From Jannaschia donghaensis (GTDB lineage: Bacteria > Pseudomonadota > Alphaproteobacteria > Rhodobacterales > Rhodobacteraceae): a stretch of DNA of 64,000 nt. Below the pieces are notes generated by a model, which saw only the letters and a program-made list of their open reading frames with translations, did no database searches and was not told the DNA's origin. The stretch's first letter is position 1. Each line of letters begins with the position of its first letter. Both the position numbers and the translations under genes were made by a program. Positions 35,569-44,619 of the stretch are shown piece after piece. Where the stretch lies: NCBI RefSeq assembly GCF_001403795.1, contig NZ_CXSU01000012.1:1461979-1525978 (forward strand). The letters are read 5' to 3'.

Positions 35569-36171
35569 ATGAGCGGCATTCCAGGACGCTACATGGGGCT
35601 CGCGGACGTCCCGCCGGTCATCATTCCGGTGGGCGGGCTGACCTACACGGTGAGCGGTTCTACGGAGGCGTTCCAGAACGTCTACACGATCAACGCAACC
35701 GTCGGTGTCAGGGTGCCCGACTCCGGGGGCACCGGAACCGTCGGAGGTGCGGTCGGAATTTCTTCGGAGTGGGGACCGCAGGGCCGTAACTTCGACTCCG
35801 ATATCGTAATAGATGCCGGGGTCAGCGCTACGTTCGAGAACAACCCTATTCCGCTAACGAATTTTCAGCTCGATGGCGATCAGGTGCTCGTGACGGTAGG
35901 TCTCCCCGGATCGACGCAGACATTCGGCTTCACGCGCGAAGAGCTTGCTAACGGGGTCGCTGCCGACAATCTTGCAGATTCGGCCCTTAGCAGACGTTGG
36001 GCATGGCCTTGGGATGCTGCGGTCGCACCCCGAATTACGGACATTGGTGCAACTCGCAGCATTCTCGACGCGTGGATTACCAGGACGCGAACGAAGACTG
36101 CTTTTCATAAAACTTCTGATGTCGTATTCTTCTACACATGGCAAAACGTGACGATTTTAGAGCTCCCGTAG
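35569..36171 (+). CDS. Hypothetical protein, possibly with chimeric C-terminus
   Basis: 200 aa from ATG 35569. The first ~140 residues look like a beta-sandwich (GGLTYTVSGSTEAFQNVYTI, VGISSEWGPQGRNF, LVTVGLPGSTQTFGFTREEL). After DNLADSAL the composition changes (SRRWAWPWDAAVAPRI) and the tail overlaps the next gene by 34 bp, suggesting an old deletion that swapped the C-terminus. Possibly secreted or surface-exposed with its SUMF1-like neighbour, though no signal peptide is visible. Confidence 0.5.
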   Translation: MSGIPGRYMGLADVPPVIIPVGGLTYTVSGSTEAFQNVYTINATVGVRVPDSGGTGTVGGAVGISSEWGPQGRNFDSDIVIDAGVSATFENNPIPLTNFQLDGDQVLVTVGLPGSTQTFGFTREELANGVAADNLADSALSRRWAWPWDAAVAPRITDIGATRSILDAWITRTRTKTAFHKTSDVVFFYTWQNVTILELP

Positions 36172-36791
36172 TAAGAACAATTGCGCAACGTGCAGGTTAC
36201 CGTTGTTCAAATCAGACATGTTTGCGCCCGACAATTGGACCAGACGGCGCTGACGAAAGCGCCAGCATTGGTGTTGCCGCGCACATTACTGCCGCTGCTG
36301 AGGGCGGGCCGAGGTATGATCCTACTTTGACTGCCGAGGAACGAGCCGCTGCCGAAAATGGTGTTTGGCTCTGTCAGACCTGTAGCAGGCTAGTAGACGT
36401 GGATGTCACCAGTCATTCCATTGGTCAGCTTAGAGAGTGGAAAACCCTAGCTGAGATGCGTGCGTATCTAGGCATTCGCGGGTTTGCGATTGTAGTGTCC
36501 CGGAGCTTTCAGAAGCTTGAAGACAAGATGCCAATCCTTCTTGCGGAAATGCGAGACGATATAACTGGCTCGCCATTCACTCGTGAATTCATTGTCGGTT
36601 CCAAGAAATGGTCCTACAATGGCGACTCAGAAAACCCGGTTTTCTCTTATCATTTCGAAGACCACGATAACTTGAAGCCGATGCTGAAAGTGATGCAAAA
36701 TTATAATGCAATCATTGAAACGACGTACAACAATGTCGACCGATTTGAGCTTACGGAAGACTTCGCAGAATATCTCCTGTTGCCGGTTTAA
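36138..36791 (+). CDS. HNH-like zinc-finger nuclease with unknown C-terminal domain
   Basis: 217 aa, ATG 36138. N-terminal ~95 residues: RTIAQRAGYRCSNQTCLRPT, VAAHITAAAEGGPRYD and NGVWLCQTCSRLVDVD. This is the HNH-like CxxC...AAHI...CxxC module found at the N-terminus of several bacterial conflict proteins. The C-terminal ~100 residues (FTREFIVGSKKWSYNGDSEN, FSYHFEDHDNLKPMLKVMQN) match nothing known to me and could be the sensor. AT-rich, island-typical codon use. Confidence 0.7.
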   Translation: MAKRDDFRAPVVRTIAQRAGYRCSNQTCLRPTIGPDGADESASIGVAAHITAAAEGGPRYDPTLTAEERAAAENGVWLCQTCSRLVDVDVTSHSIGQLREWKTLAEMRAYLGIRGFAIVVSRSFQKLEDKMPILLAEMRDDITGSPFTREFIVGSKKWSYNGDSENPVFSYHFEDHDNLKPMLKVMQNYNAIIETTYNNVDRFELTEDFAEYLLLPV

Positions 36792-37298
36792 TTTGATCGC
36801 TCAAGGTTCACATTCGACCCTAGTTACCTACGCGCTGTTTTGTGTTTATAAAGAGCTACTTTAGCTGAATCGCAGAAATTTGGTAAAATGGATTTTTGCC
36901 GCCACTAGATCGGTCGTAGCATTTTCGCCTGCCAAGTAGTCCCGCCCGTGACGGACGGCCCAGAGGGGACGTTCACGTTGGCCAACTGCGCCGCAGTGCA
37001 GCTTTCTCAAAGCCGCCATTGGCTGCTGTACGAGATCGGGCGCAGTCTAGTGGACGAAGCTCTCGTCACAGCAATCATGGAAAGGGATCACAGCAGATCA
37101 GTGCTGCGACTCCTACCCCTGCGCCACGGAATTTTCACGGAAGCAAATACATGAAGCAATATCATTGAAAATCGAGTACGTCGCGATGGAGTCTTCGACC
37201 GCGTTCAACGCACGCCAACATATATTGAAGTCAATTTGACCGACGCTCCATTTTGAGCTTGCTCGGACTGACATTTCCGGTAACGTTCCGACTGAAAA
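36792..37298. other. Intergenic, no gene
   Basis: 507 bp. A 68-codon frame at 36948 has no ribosome site or recognisable features and is not called. AT-rich promoter-like DNA precedes 37299. Confidence 0.4.
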
Positions 37299-38048
37299 AT
37301 GAGTAAATACATGAACCTACAGGCCCTTTTCGTCGCCGTCTTTTCGTTGATGGCAACCTCGGTTTTTGCCCAGCCCGTCGAGACGACTCAGCCCCGCGGT
37401 ATGAGTAGTGGGCATTCTCAACTCGCCGCGCAGGCTCGCAGCCATGAGCAGCGCGTTGGTCAGGCTGTTTTCCGGGCTCCGGCAGACATCGCCAAGAAAA
37501 ATTGGCGCGGCAAGTACGAAAAAGAGCCGCTTGGAAACATGACCGGATCCGATCTTCGAAACCTCCTGAACAACCGGTATTTTATCTACCGGTCCAACGG
37601 AAGCCGCGACGGCGATTTCTTCGTGACCTACTTCCAGAACGACACGGCCTTTCGATGCTACGTCGGTCGCCGTGATATGGAACAGGTCTACGTCAATTAC
37701 GGTCAGTCGGTCATGGGAGAAGGCCTGACTCTGGAAAACAAGCCCGGACAGGCATGGCGTACTCGCGCTATCGTATACGATGCCACCACGGGCCAGATAC
37801 GCTGGGGCGTCGGTGACCGGAAAGATTTCTACGGCTGGGTGCAGAACGAGTATCCGGACTTCGCGTCGAACTCCTGCCCCGGCCTTCCGCGTGCTGCTTC
37901 GGTCAACAGTGTTCAGTCGAGCACCCGCGACTTCCGTGCGAACGCCGCCGCCGCTCGACCCATTCGCGGGGCCCGCACCATCTTCCAAGGTGTGACCAAC
38001 AGCCCCCTGACGGCAGAAATGTATGTTTATCTTTATCCCTATGAATAA
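37299..38048 (+). CDS. Exported protein of unknown function
   Basis: 249 aa from ATG 37299 (a second ATG at 37311 is equally good). Signal peptide LQALFVAVFSLMATSVFAQ. The mature protein has NWRGKYEKEPLGNMTGSDLR, YFIYRSNGSRDGDFFVTYFQ and two Cys (FRCYVGR, SNSCPGLP) that could pair. Beta-rich; no known family. Likely periplasmic or secreted. Confidence 0.6.
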   Translation: MSKYMNLQALFVAVFSLMATSVFAQPVETTQPRGMSSGHSQLAAQARSHEQRVGQAVFRAPADIAKKNWRGKYEKEPLGNMTGSDLRNLLNNRYFIYRSNGSRDGDFFVTYFQNDTAFRCYVGRRDMEQVYVNYGQSVMGEGLTLENKPGQAWRTRAIVYDATTGQIRWGVGDRKDFYGWVQNEYPDFASNSCPGLPRAASVNSVQSSTRDFRANAAAARPIRGARTIFQGVTNSPLTAEMYVYLYPYE

Positions 38049-38605
38049 AAGGCTACACCCAAAATCAGATCTCAGGTGCCCCTTTCCGTTCTTCGTCGCG
38101 CTCCATGGCCGTACGATATCGACCCACATACGAACATCGACGCGCGCATTCAGAGCGATGTGCATTATGTTTGTATTCCCTTCATGGGCAGGCCCGGGAA
38201 GACGTGCAAATCAGCCAGAAATATCTCCCGGTTTGATCCGCGCGCTTTACATCTGATCTTTAAACATTCAACAATGATTGGTGCGGCGCGTTATCTGGCG
38301 CCTAAAATGGAATTATCCCTACAGCAATTAATAAATAATTAACCTGCACCGCTTTAATTGACCGACTCTTAGCTGCCTTTCGTGCGAAACGCGTTTAGCG
38401 ACCACTTATCGCCACGAGGCGTGGCATTTCGACCATTGCTCAGTGACGGTAGCAGCGAGAAAATTAACTATTTCGGATAATTCTATCCTTGATGGAGTTT
38501 CGCTTACTCACGGACATCTGTAGGTTCCAGTAATACCTCTCGCTGGAAGACGTTTCCTTGTTCTCCTCCGGCCACTATTCAAATTAAAGCATTGGGAGTT
38601 TTGGC
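38049..38605. other. Intergenic, AT-rich
   Basis: 557 bp with AT-rich runs (AATTAATAAATAATTAA near 38328) before the DUF262 gene. No gene supported; likely promoter and decayed DNA. Confidence 0.4.
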
Positions 38606-39664
38606 ATGGATGCAACCAGAATACTGAAAAAATTCAAAGAAGCTCAGCATAGCTTGGTTATTCAGAACTCAGATTTTTCATTGTCGGTAATGCGTGAAAT
38701 GATCGCTGGTGGTGCTGTTGACGTGAGCCCACATTATCAACGCCGTGATCGATGGGGCAGGGTTAAGCAGTCTCGCCTTATCGAATCTTTTATCCTAAAT
38801 GTCCCAGTGCCTCCAATTTTTCTTTCAGAGCACGAATACGGCACGTACAGCGTGATCGATGGGAAGCAACGATTAACTGCCATAAGTCAATTTCTGAACC
38901 AAGAATTCCCGCTCGAGGGCTTGGAGAGCTTTCCGGAACTGAACGGCCTACGCTTTGATAGTCTACCTCGTGAGATACAAAATGGTTTGATAATGCGGCC
39001 ATACCTCCGAGTAACAACTCTTTTGAATCAGTCAGACCCAGATTTAACCTACGAAGTGTTTTTGAGACTAAATACTGGAGGTGAGAGCCTCACTGCTCAA
39101 GAAATAAGAAATGTGGCTTTTGATGGCCCTTTCAATGAGGGAATAATTGAGGCCTCATCACATCCGTTACTAATGCAAGCTCTTAAGTTGAAACCCGATC
39201 GCCCCGCTAAGGACATGAACGATGTCGAGATGGTGTTACGGTTTCTCTATATGAATTTTGGCAAGATCCACAGTAATTTCATGTCTCGAGGCATGGATGA
39301 ATTCATGAAAGATCATAAGGGCGAGTGGCCATATGTGTACCAATCAGCGTTTGAAACCAGTATAAGCCGCTGCTTTACCCTGTGGGGTGAAAATGCCTTT
39401 CGAAAGCCTGTAGAAGGGGGATGGAGATCTCAATTTATAGCCCCAATGTTCGACGCTGAGATGTTCGGTTGCTTCCATCTTTCAGAAGAAGAGTTCTCAG
39501 TTCTCTCGCAGAAGCCAGATGTAGTTCAAGCCGAAACTAAAGCGCTGTTTGCAGCGGACAGCAACTTTGTAAAGTCGATTACACAATCCACAAACAACCT
39601 GTCCGCCATCAATCTAAGACTGGATACAATGCTGAATTTCCTGCGGGGAATTGCAAATGAGTGA
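38606..39664 (+). CDS. DUF262 (ParB/GmrS-like) protein
   Basis: 352 aa, ATG 38606. An N-terminal DUF262 domain with PHYQRRDRWGRVKQSRLIES, VPPIFLSEHEYGTYSVIDGK and the diagnostic DGKQR (usual D-G-Q-Q-R) followed by LTAISQFL. A following NTGGESLTAQEIRNV block is also typical. DUF262 domains hydrolyse nucleotides and occur in type IV restriction (GmrSD) and other defence systems. No DUF1594-type nuclease domain is fused. It overlaps the HEPN gene by 8 bp, indicating translational coupling and a two-gene module. Confidence 0.85.
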   Translation: MDATRILKKFKEAQHSLVIQNSDFSLSVMREMIAGGAVDVSPHYQRRDRWGRVKQSRLIESFILNVPVPPIFLSEHEYGTYSVIDGKQRLTAISQFLNQEFPLEGLESFPELNGLRFDSLPREIQNGLIMRPYLRVTTLLNQSDPDLTYEVFLRLNTGGESLTAQEIRNVAFDGPFNEGIIEASSHPLLMQALKLKPDRPAKDMNDVEMVLRFLYMNFGKIHSNFMSRGMDEFMKDHKGEWPYVYQSAFETSISRCFTLWGENAFRKPVEGGWRSQFIAPMFDAEMFGCFHLSEEEFSVLSQKPDVVQAETKALFAADSNFVKSITQSTNNLSAINLRLDTMLNFLRGIANE

Positions 39665-40580
39665 AGCGAGAAGCCAGCTCTTTCAAAGACTAAAGGCACT
39701 CGAACTGGGGATTGAAAATCCAAGCATAGCGCAGCTTACGACGACCGAAACCAATCACAACCAAGTGGCTTCCCTTTTTCGGCAAGGAATGGCAGTAGTT
39801 GCCTTTGTAGCACTGGAAGACTTCATTAAGAAACGAACCTCGGAAGCTATGAGTCAAATTAGCCAGTGCGGGATAGCGTTTCCAGACCTTCCCGAAAAAC
39901 TCCGAAAAGCATCAACCCATGGTGCCATTAATTCAGTCGCATTTCAGCTAAAGATCAGGCCATCAGAGGAACGAGAAAGTTACGCTCAAGATGCCACTGG
40001 CTCCATATTCTCGACGGTTAATGAAAACTATAGATTGTATGAACACTCTTTTGGCTTTGACGCCTCCAATATAAGCGCTGACACGATTTCCCCTTTTCTA
40101 ACTGCTATTTGTGTTCCCGCGACATGGCAGCAACTGACTTCCTTGGCAGCTGAACTGGAGCTTGGTTTAGATCTTAGATCAAGATTTACGTCGAGCGCGG
40201 CCCTCAGGCACAAGGCGGCCCATGTTCCAAATGCCAACATTGCTGTAGGAGAACTTGAAACGCTTAGGAAAAATTGCATCGCAATCTCTATATGCTTTGA
40301 TGCCCTCACAGAAACAGCTCTTCACGCGTTCCAACGCCGTGATCAGCAGGTTTTGTATCGTGGTCGATCAATAGAGAGTTCTGACGTTTTGTACTGCAAG
40401 ATTAAGTTCCTTGATGGAAAGTGGAAGGTAACGCCAAAAGGTCATGCACGGACCTATCGCTCATTTGCCAGCAAAGCTGATGCAGAGAGTTTTATTCTCC
40501 AAAAGGCGTGGGAGAAACCTTGCTGCGCAATATTCTATGATGAAAATCGCTTTGCTTCACATTGGAAGGTCATCAGTTAA
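39657..40580 (+). CDS. HEPN-like RNase domain protein paired with DUF262
   Basis: 307 aa from ATG 39657, overlapping the DUF262 gene end. The protein is mainly helical. RHKAAHVPNANIAVGELETL contains an R-x4-H motif of the type that forms the HEPN RNase active site, and GMAVVAFVALEDFIKKRTSE is a plausible first helix, resembling RiboL-PSP-HEPN proteins. The C-terminal ~80 residues (YRGRSIESSDVLYCKIKFLD) form an extra beta domain. Together with DUF262 this looks like a sensor/regulator plus RNA-cutting effector, likely abortive infection; assignment rests on the motif and context. Confidence 0.7.
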   Translation: MSEARSQLFQRLKALELGIENPSIAQLTTTETNHNQVASLFRQGMAVVAFVALEDFIKKRTSEAMSQISQCGIAFPDLPEKLRKASTHGAINSVAFQLKIRPSEERESYAQDATGSIFSTVNENYRLYEHSFGFDASNISADTISPFLTAICVPATWQQLTSLAAELELGLDLRSRFTSSAALRHKAAHVPNANIAVGELETLRKNCIAISICFDALTETALHAFQRRDQQVLYRGRSIESSDVLYCKIKFLDGKWKVTPKGHARTYRSFASKADAESFILQKAWEKPCCAIFYDENRFASHWKVIS

Positions 40581-40829
40581 ATTGAGGCCAATTAAAAAAT
40601 CGCCGCGCGCCCGGTTTTCCAACTAAAAATCAAATGTACAGAAATGGCAGTTAGCTGATCTTTCTAAGGTGTGCTCTTCCTCCGCATAGCTGCCATTGGT
40701 GCGGAACGCAGCGAAGGTCAGCTTCCCGCCCACTTCAACCAATCTCGTCAGATCACGCGCGTCCTGCTGCCTCGACCGTTACCGAGGGCTCAGCGGTCGA
40801 GACGTCCAGTGCTGTCGCCACCGGCGACC
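40581..40829. other. Convergent intergenic region
   Basis: 249 bp containing GCAGCGAAGGTCAGCTTCCC (~40703), similar to a block at ~18505. Marks the change from AT-rich cargo to GC-rich mobility genes. Confidence 0.4.
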
Positions 40830-43106
40830 CTAGTGCAGCGTGCAGGCGGGCGCGTTGGAGACGCCATCCTCGCACGCCCTCCGAAGCAAGCGCGTGAGAT
40901 CCGCGATCCGATCCGCATTGAGGTCGCGCTCCCTCTGAAGCGTCAGCGCGATGTCGATGAGAGCCTGCTCGTGGCGTGCCAGAACATCAGACGCCCGTCG
41001 TGCACCTGTGGACAGATGCCGTTCGACGCGACGGCGCAGGCCTTCTGGAAGACGCAGACGCTCATGGGCTGGAATCGGCGCGTAGATCAGGTGATCGGCG
41101 AGGCCCCATTCCGTCTCGATTTTCAGGGCGATTGCCGTTGCGACTTCCAGGTCGGAGCCGTCCCCGTATCCTGCTCCGTGTCCGATGCTGCCGAGGATCA
41201 GGCCTTCCGCCGCGCGCCCGGCCAGAACCGCCGCCATGCGGCGGTCCAGCACGTCGCGGGTCAGCCGCTGCGGCAGGTCGACTTCGACTTCTCCGCCCCG
41301 GGCGGTGATCCGCGCGCCGCGTGGCGGCGCCAGACCAAGAGCGGCGGCGACGACGATGTGACCGGCTTCGTGAACGGCAGTTTCCCAAAGCGCCGCCGTG
41401 GTCTGCTTCGGGGCAACGCGCTCCGCAGCTGCCTCCAGATCGGTTTGGCACAAGGGCGCATTGCGATGCCTTGCGAAGCCACGCGCCCCGCGAACCACGG
41501 CAGCGATGTCCGCGCCGGTGCAGCCGAGCAACTGATCGACGATAGGACGGGTGTCGACCTTGCGGCTCTGCGAACCCAAGTGCCCCTTCAAGATCGCGGC
41601 CACGCCGGTCCGGTCAGGGAGCCCTAGCCGAAGGTGTCGATCGAACCGACCGCTGCGGACGATTGCCGGGTCGACGCGATCGGGATGGTTCGTCGCGCCC
41701 ACGACGATCACGCCGGGCGCATCGGCGAGGCGCGTCAGATCCGTCAGCAAAGCGTTGACGACGCTGACACCGTAGCGGCTTCCGTGGCGGTCGCCGCCAT
41801 CGCGGCGAGAGAAGCTGTCAAGTTCGTCCAAGAAGAAGACGGACGGGGCCTGTTCGATCGCTTCATCGACGCGCGCCGCCATCGCCTTGAGGTAGTCCCC
41901 CAGATGGCCCGCCGCCTGACAGGCACCGTAGGACGTCGACACGAAGTGCAGATCCGCTGACCCGGCAAGCGCCGCCGCGGTCAACGTCTTGCCCACGCCC
42001 GGCGGGCCACTGAGCAGGAAGCTGGACGTCACGTCGGACCAGTCGAGCCGCCCGGCCCGCCAGGCCTCCACGTCCGAGACCAGCGCCTCCAATTCGGCGC
42101 GCACGGATGGCTGGCCGTGGAGATCCTCAAGCGTCTGGCCCTTTGATCCCGGACCCTCCGCGCAGAGCTCTGCAAGCCGCCATGCCGCGCGGATCGGCGA
42201 GGCCTCCATCAGCGCCCGCCGCCAGAGGATCGGCGCAAGGGTCGCCGCTCTCCCCGCCGGGGGTAGTGCGGCGCGGATGGCGTCTTCGGCAAGACAGCCG
42301 GTGTGCGAGTGCGTCGCCCTCAAAACCTCGACCACGTCGTCGGCCGTCAGCTCTGGCCAAGGCAGGATTTGCACGGGCAGTCGACGGGCGATGTCGGGAA
42401 GAGCCTCGGCCCCGCTGGCAAGAACCAGCATCGGCGTGTTCTTGGCGACCGCCCCGTCGAAGTCTTTCCGTCGCCGCTCGATCTCGCGCTGCGCGACGAT
42501 CCTGTCGTCGCGCCTGCCCGACGCGACGGGGTCGTCCATTCGCAGGACGGCCAGCGAAGGCTGCATTTCAGACCGGCCGGCGAGCTTGAGATAGGTCGGG
42601 ACGATGTCCTCAAGCGCATTGTGCAGCGCGTCCCGCTGCGTCGACGATCGTACGGGGATCAAAGTGATCGCACCGAGCACGAGCAGGCCATCGAGGGTCC
42701 CGTCCGACCCGAGGCTGCGGACAAGGCCGCAGGCCGCGAGAAGATCTCGGATCGGAACGTCCTCGATCGGGCCGGACGTGTAGATGCCGGCGGCCCAGGG
42801 ATCGTCGCCGCGCTCGATGAGTGCGGCAAGCTCTTCCGGCGCAAGGTCTTCGGCGACCGGCCGGTGGAACTTCCGGTTGGCGAAAGCGGCCTGGAGCGGG
42901 GACTTGGACGGTGTCGTCGCATTGGCTTTGGCCTCTTTGTCGGCGTCGTTCCGCGACCGCGCCGGGTCTTGCTCCGCGTCGGGCAGCACCTCGCCCGTTA
43001 CATGGAAGGTGTCGTTACGGCGGACCACTTCGCGCAAAAGCCGGCGTTGAAGATCGAGGGCGGCAGGAGAGAGTGCGCCCGCAGGCGCAGTGAGAAGATC
43101 GGTCAT
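40830..43106 (-). CDS. AAA+ ATPase fused to M41 (FtsH-like) metalloprotease domain
   Basis: 758 aa; ATG 43106 (MTDLLTAPAG) chosen over a longer upstream frame. The N-terminal ~330 residues include a degenerate ATPase-like half (LVLGAITLIPV, MLVLASGAEALPDI). The canonical AAA domain has Walker A GPPGVGKT (about 369), Walker B VFFLDELDSF (about 425), sensor ATNHPDRVDPAIVRSGRFDR with arginine fingers. The C-terminal M41-like part has the zinc site AVHEAGHIVV (about 579) and GDGSDLEVATAIA with the third ligand Asp. No transmembrane helices are seen, unlike FtsH. It lies 23 bp after the PD-(D/E)XK-like gene. Presumably a cytosolic energy-dependent protease serving the mobile element or defence. 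Confidence 0.85.
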   Translation of the reverse strand: MTDLLTAPAGALSPAALDLQRRLLREVVRRNDTFHVTGEVLPDAEQDPARSRNDADKEAKANATTPSKSPLQAAFANRKFHRPVAEDLAPEELAALIERGDDPWAAGIYTSGPIEDVPIRDLLAACGLVRSLGSDGTLDGLLVLGAITLIPVRSSTQRDALHNALEDIVPTYLKLAGRSEMQPSLAVLRMDDPVASGRRDDRIVAQREIERRRKDFDGAVAKNTPMLVLASGAEALPDIARRLPVQILPWPELTADDVVEVLRATHSHTGCLAEDAIRAALPPAGRAATLAPILWRRALMEASPIRAAWRLAELCAEGPGSKGQTLEDLHGQPSVRAELEALVSDVEAWRAGRLDWSDVTSSFLLSGPPGVGKTLTAAALAGSADLHFVSTSYGACQAAGHLGDYLKAMAARVDEAIEQAPSVFFLDELDSFSRRDGGDRHGSRYGVSVVNALLTDLTRLADAPGVIVVGATNHPDRVDPAIVRSGRFDRHLRLGLPDRTGVAAILKGHLGSQSRKVDTRPIVDQLLGCTGADIAAVVRGARGFARHRNAPLCQTDLEAAAERVAPKQTTAALWETAVHEAGHIVVAAALGLAPPRGARITARGGEVEVDLPQRLTRDVLDRRMAAVLAGRAAEGLILGSIGHGAGYGDGSDLEVATAIALKIETEWGLADHLIYAPIPAHERLRLPEGLRRRVERHLSTGARRASDVLARHEQALIDIALTLQRERDLNADRIADLTRLLRRACEDGVSNAPACTLH

Positions 43107-43129
43107 GGGAATAGTCCTGAGCAGGTAGG

Positions 43130-43687
43130 TCAGGCGGCGCAGGGCACCGCGGCATCGGAGGCATCGCCGGTCAGGTCGATGCCGATGCCTATGAGCGCCT
43201 CTTCGAGCGACGCGCGCGGGGCGGCGCGCAGGCTCGGGATCGCGGAGACGGGAATGCGGAAGTCCGGCCGCAGTTCGTGCGTGAAGAACACGGCATTGTC
43301 GGCCAGGCACACAAGCGCCAGGACGTCGAAGTCATCGGCCCCGTAAGCGCGGACGCCCTGCGGCGTGCCGCGATACCCTTTCCCCACGTGGAAAGAATAT
43401 GCGCCGTTGCGCGGCAGGCTGCACGTCTTGATCTGCATGCGCGTCAACCCGCCGGGCGTGTGGACGAGCCGGTCGGAGGCCAGATTGCCCGGCACGTGCA
43501 TCGGCAACAGCCCGTGCCGGAGGAGCAAGCTGTCGACGAGCGACTCACCGGCACTGCCGATCAGGACGGCATGTTCGCAGATCACGGACCCGGGGATGTC
43601 GGGGTAATCCCACAGAGAATGTGCGGCTTCGACGCACGTGGGCACGCGCGGCAGGTCAAGACCCGCCAAGGAGAGTTGGACGGCCAT
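43130..43687 (-). CDS. PD-(D/E)XK-like endonuclease family protein
   Basis: 185 aa from ATG 43687 (MAVQLSLAGLDLPRVPTCVE). Core: AVLIGSAGESLVDSLLLRHG (conserved Glu), SDRLVHTPGGLTRMQIKTCS (D ... Q-I-K strand; the E of ExK is replaced by Gln) and ADDFDVLALVCLADNAVFF. This order matches small PD-(D/E)XK endonuclease-like proteins. It is upstream of and close to the AAA-M41 gene on the same strand, and downstream of a 161-aa hypothetical protein, so the three probably form an operon in the mobility region. Confidence 0.65.
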   Translation of the reverse strand: MAVQLSLAGLDLPRVPTCVEAAHSLWDYPDIPGSVICEHAVLIGSAGESLVDSLLLRHGLLPMHVPGNLASDRLVHTPGGLTRMQIKTCSLPRNGAYSFHVGKGYRGTPQGVRAYGADDFDVLALVCLADNAVFFTHELRPDFRIPVSAIPSLRAAPRASLEEALIGIGIDLTGDASDAAVPCAA

Positions 43688-43767
43688 GAGAGCCTCCTCG
43701 AATGATGTCGATGAATGGCGAAGGAGCGCCCTGCCCCGCGCGAACGCGGGCAAGGCGCGGGCGCCGA

Positions 43768-44253
43768 TCAGGCCGCCATCGACCCCGGATCATCGGCATA
43801 TTCGGGCACGAAAGGCGTCTGCCGGATCGACAACCGGTAGAGCCACGGCAAGGCCGCGGCGATCAGATGATCGACGGGCGAGCCCGCAGGAACGAAGGAC
43901 CGCATCACCATGACATCCGTCACAGCTCCGAAGAGATCATCGCGGCATTCGATGCCGTTGAGTGACAGAACCGCGTCGACGCGTTCCGCGACCTCGACAA
44001 GATCAGCGGAGGCCGGGGCATTGCTGTTGGCGCGCAGGAAGGCAGACGTCGCGGCTTCGGCGCGGTGCCATGCGGAAATGGCCGCGTCCTGTGCGCATTC
44101 GACATCCGCGCCCTCCTCGAGCGCGATCGCCTCGAGATGCTCCTCGGATTCGACGACGTCTACGAGGGACAGGATCACGTCGTAAAAGCTATCCATCGCA
44201 AAGACGGTGGGTTCAGTACCGGAAGCCGGGGTCGTATAGGTGGCAGCAGCCAT
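43768..44253 (-). CDS. Hypothetical protein (acidic, helical)
   Basis: 161 aa from ATG 44253. Strongly acidic and helix-rich (ILSLVDVVESEEHLEAIALE, AQDAAISAWHRAEAATSAFL), with a C-terminal LPWLYRLSIRQTPFVPEY. No family recognised. First gene of the minus-strand set ending with AAA-M41 and divergent from the RHH gene. Plasmid-type accessory protein by context. Confidence 0.55.
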   Translation of the reverse strand: MAAATYTTPASGTEPTVFAMDSFYDVILSLVDVVESEEHLEAIALEEGADVECAQDAAISAWHRAEAATSAFLRANSNAPASADLVEVAERVDAVLSLNGIECRDDLFGAVTDVMVMRSFVPAGSPVDHLIAAALPWLYRLSIRQTPFVPEYADDPGSMAA

Positions 44254-44436
44254 GATGATCTCCTACGGATCGTTGTGGTGAGGGCGGTGTAGGAGCTCGA
44301 ACTCCCGCATCGCCCGATAGCGTACTATCTGGATATCGCCATATATCTATTAATGCAAGAAAAAAGTTTTCGCGATCTGGATGTATTTCGATAAGGGCGT
44401 CATAATCAGCTGGTTTAGAGGCTGAAGGAGAGAAGA

Positions 44437-44619
44437 ATGGCACCCCCGAAGCGCGACACTCATCCGGTTATGTTGAAGCTTCACCGGCGCATCATTGACG
44501 CGGTCGACGACCTTCGCCGCAAAGACGATCAAGCGCCCAGCCGCCCCGAAGTCATCCGGCAAATCCTGCGCTCGCATTTGAAGGACAAAGGATACGATGT
44601 CAGCGAATGGGATGACTGA
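44437..44619 (+). CDS. Ribbon-helix-helix DNA-binding protein
   Basis: 60 aa, ATG 44437 with GAAGGAGAGAAG just upstream. MLKLHRRIIDAVDDLRRKDD gives the ribbon and first helix, and SRPEVIRQILRSHL the second helix of an RHH/CopG fold. Basic N-terminus, acidic C-terminus. Likely regulator of the divergent 44253 operon or of partition/mobilization genes. Confidence 0.75.
   Translation: MAPPKRDTHPVMLKLHRRIIDAVDDLRRKDDQAPSRPEVIRQILRSHLKDKGYDVSEWDD

Noticed and set aside
36948..37154. 68-codon frame as a small gene
   Set aside because: No ribosome site, composition unlike neighbours, no recognisable motif.
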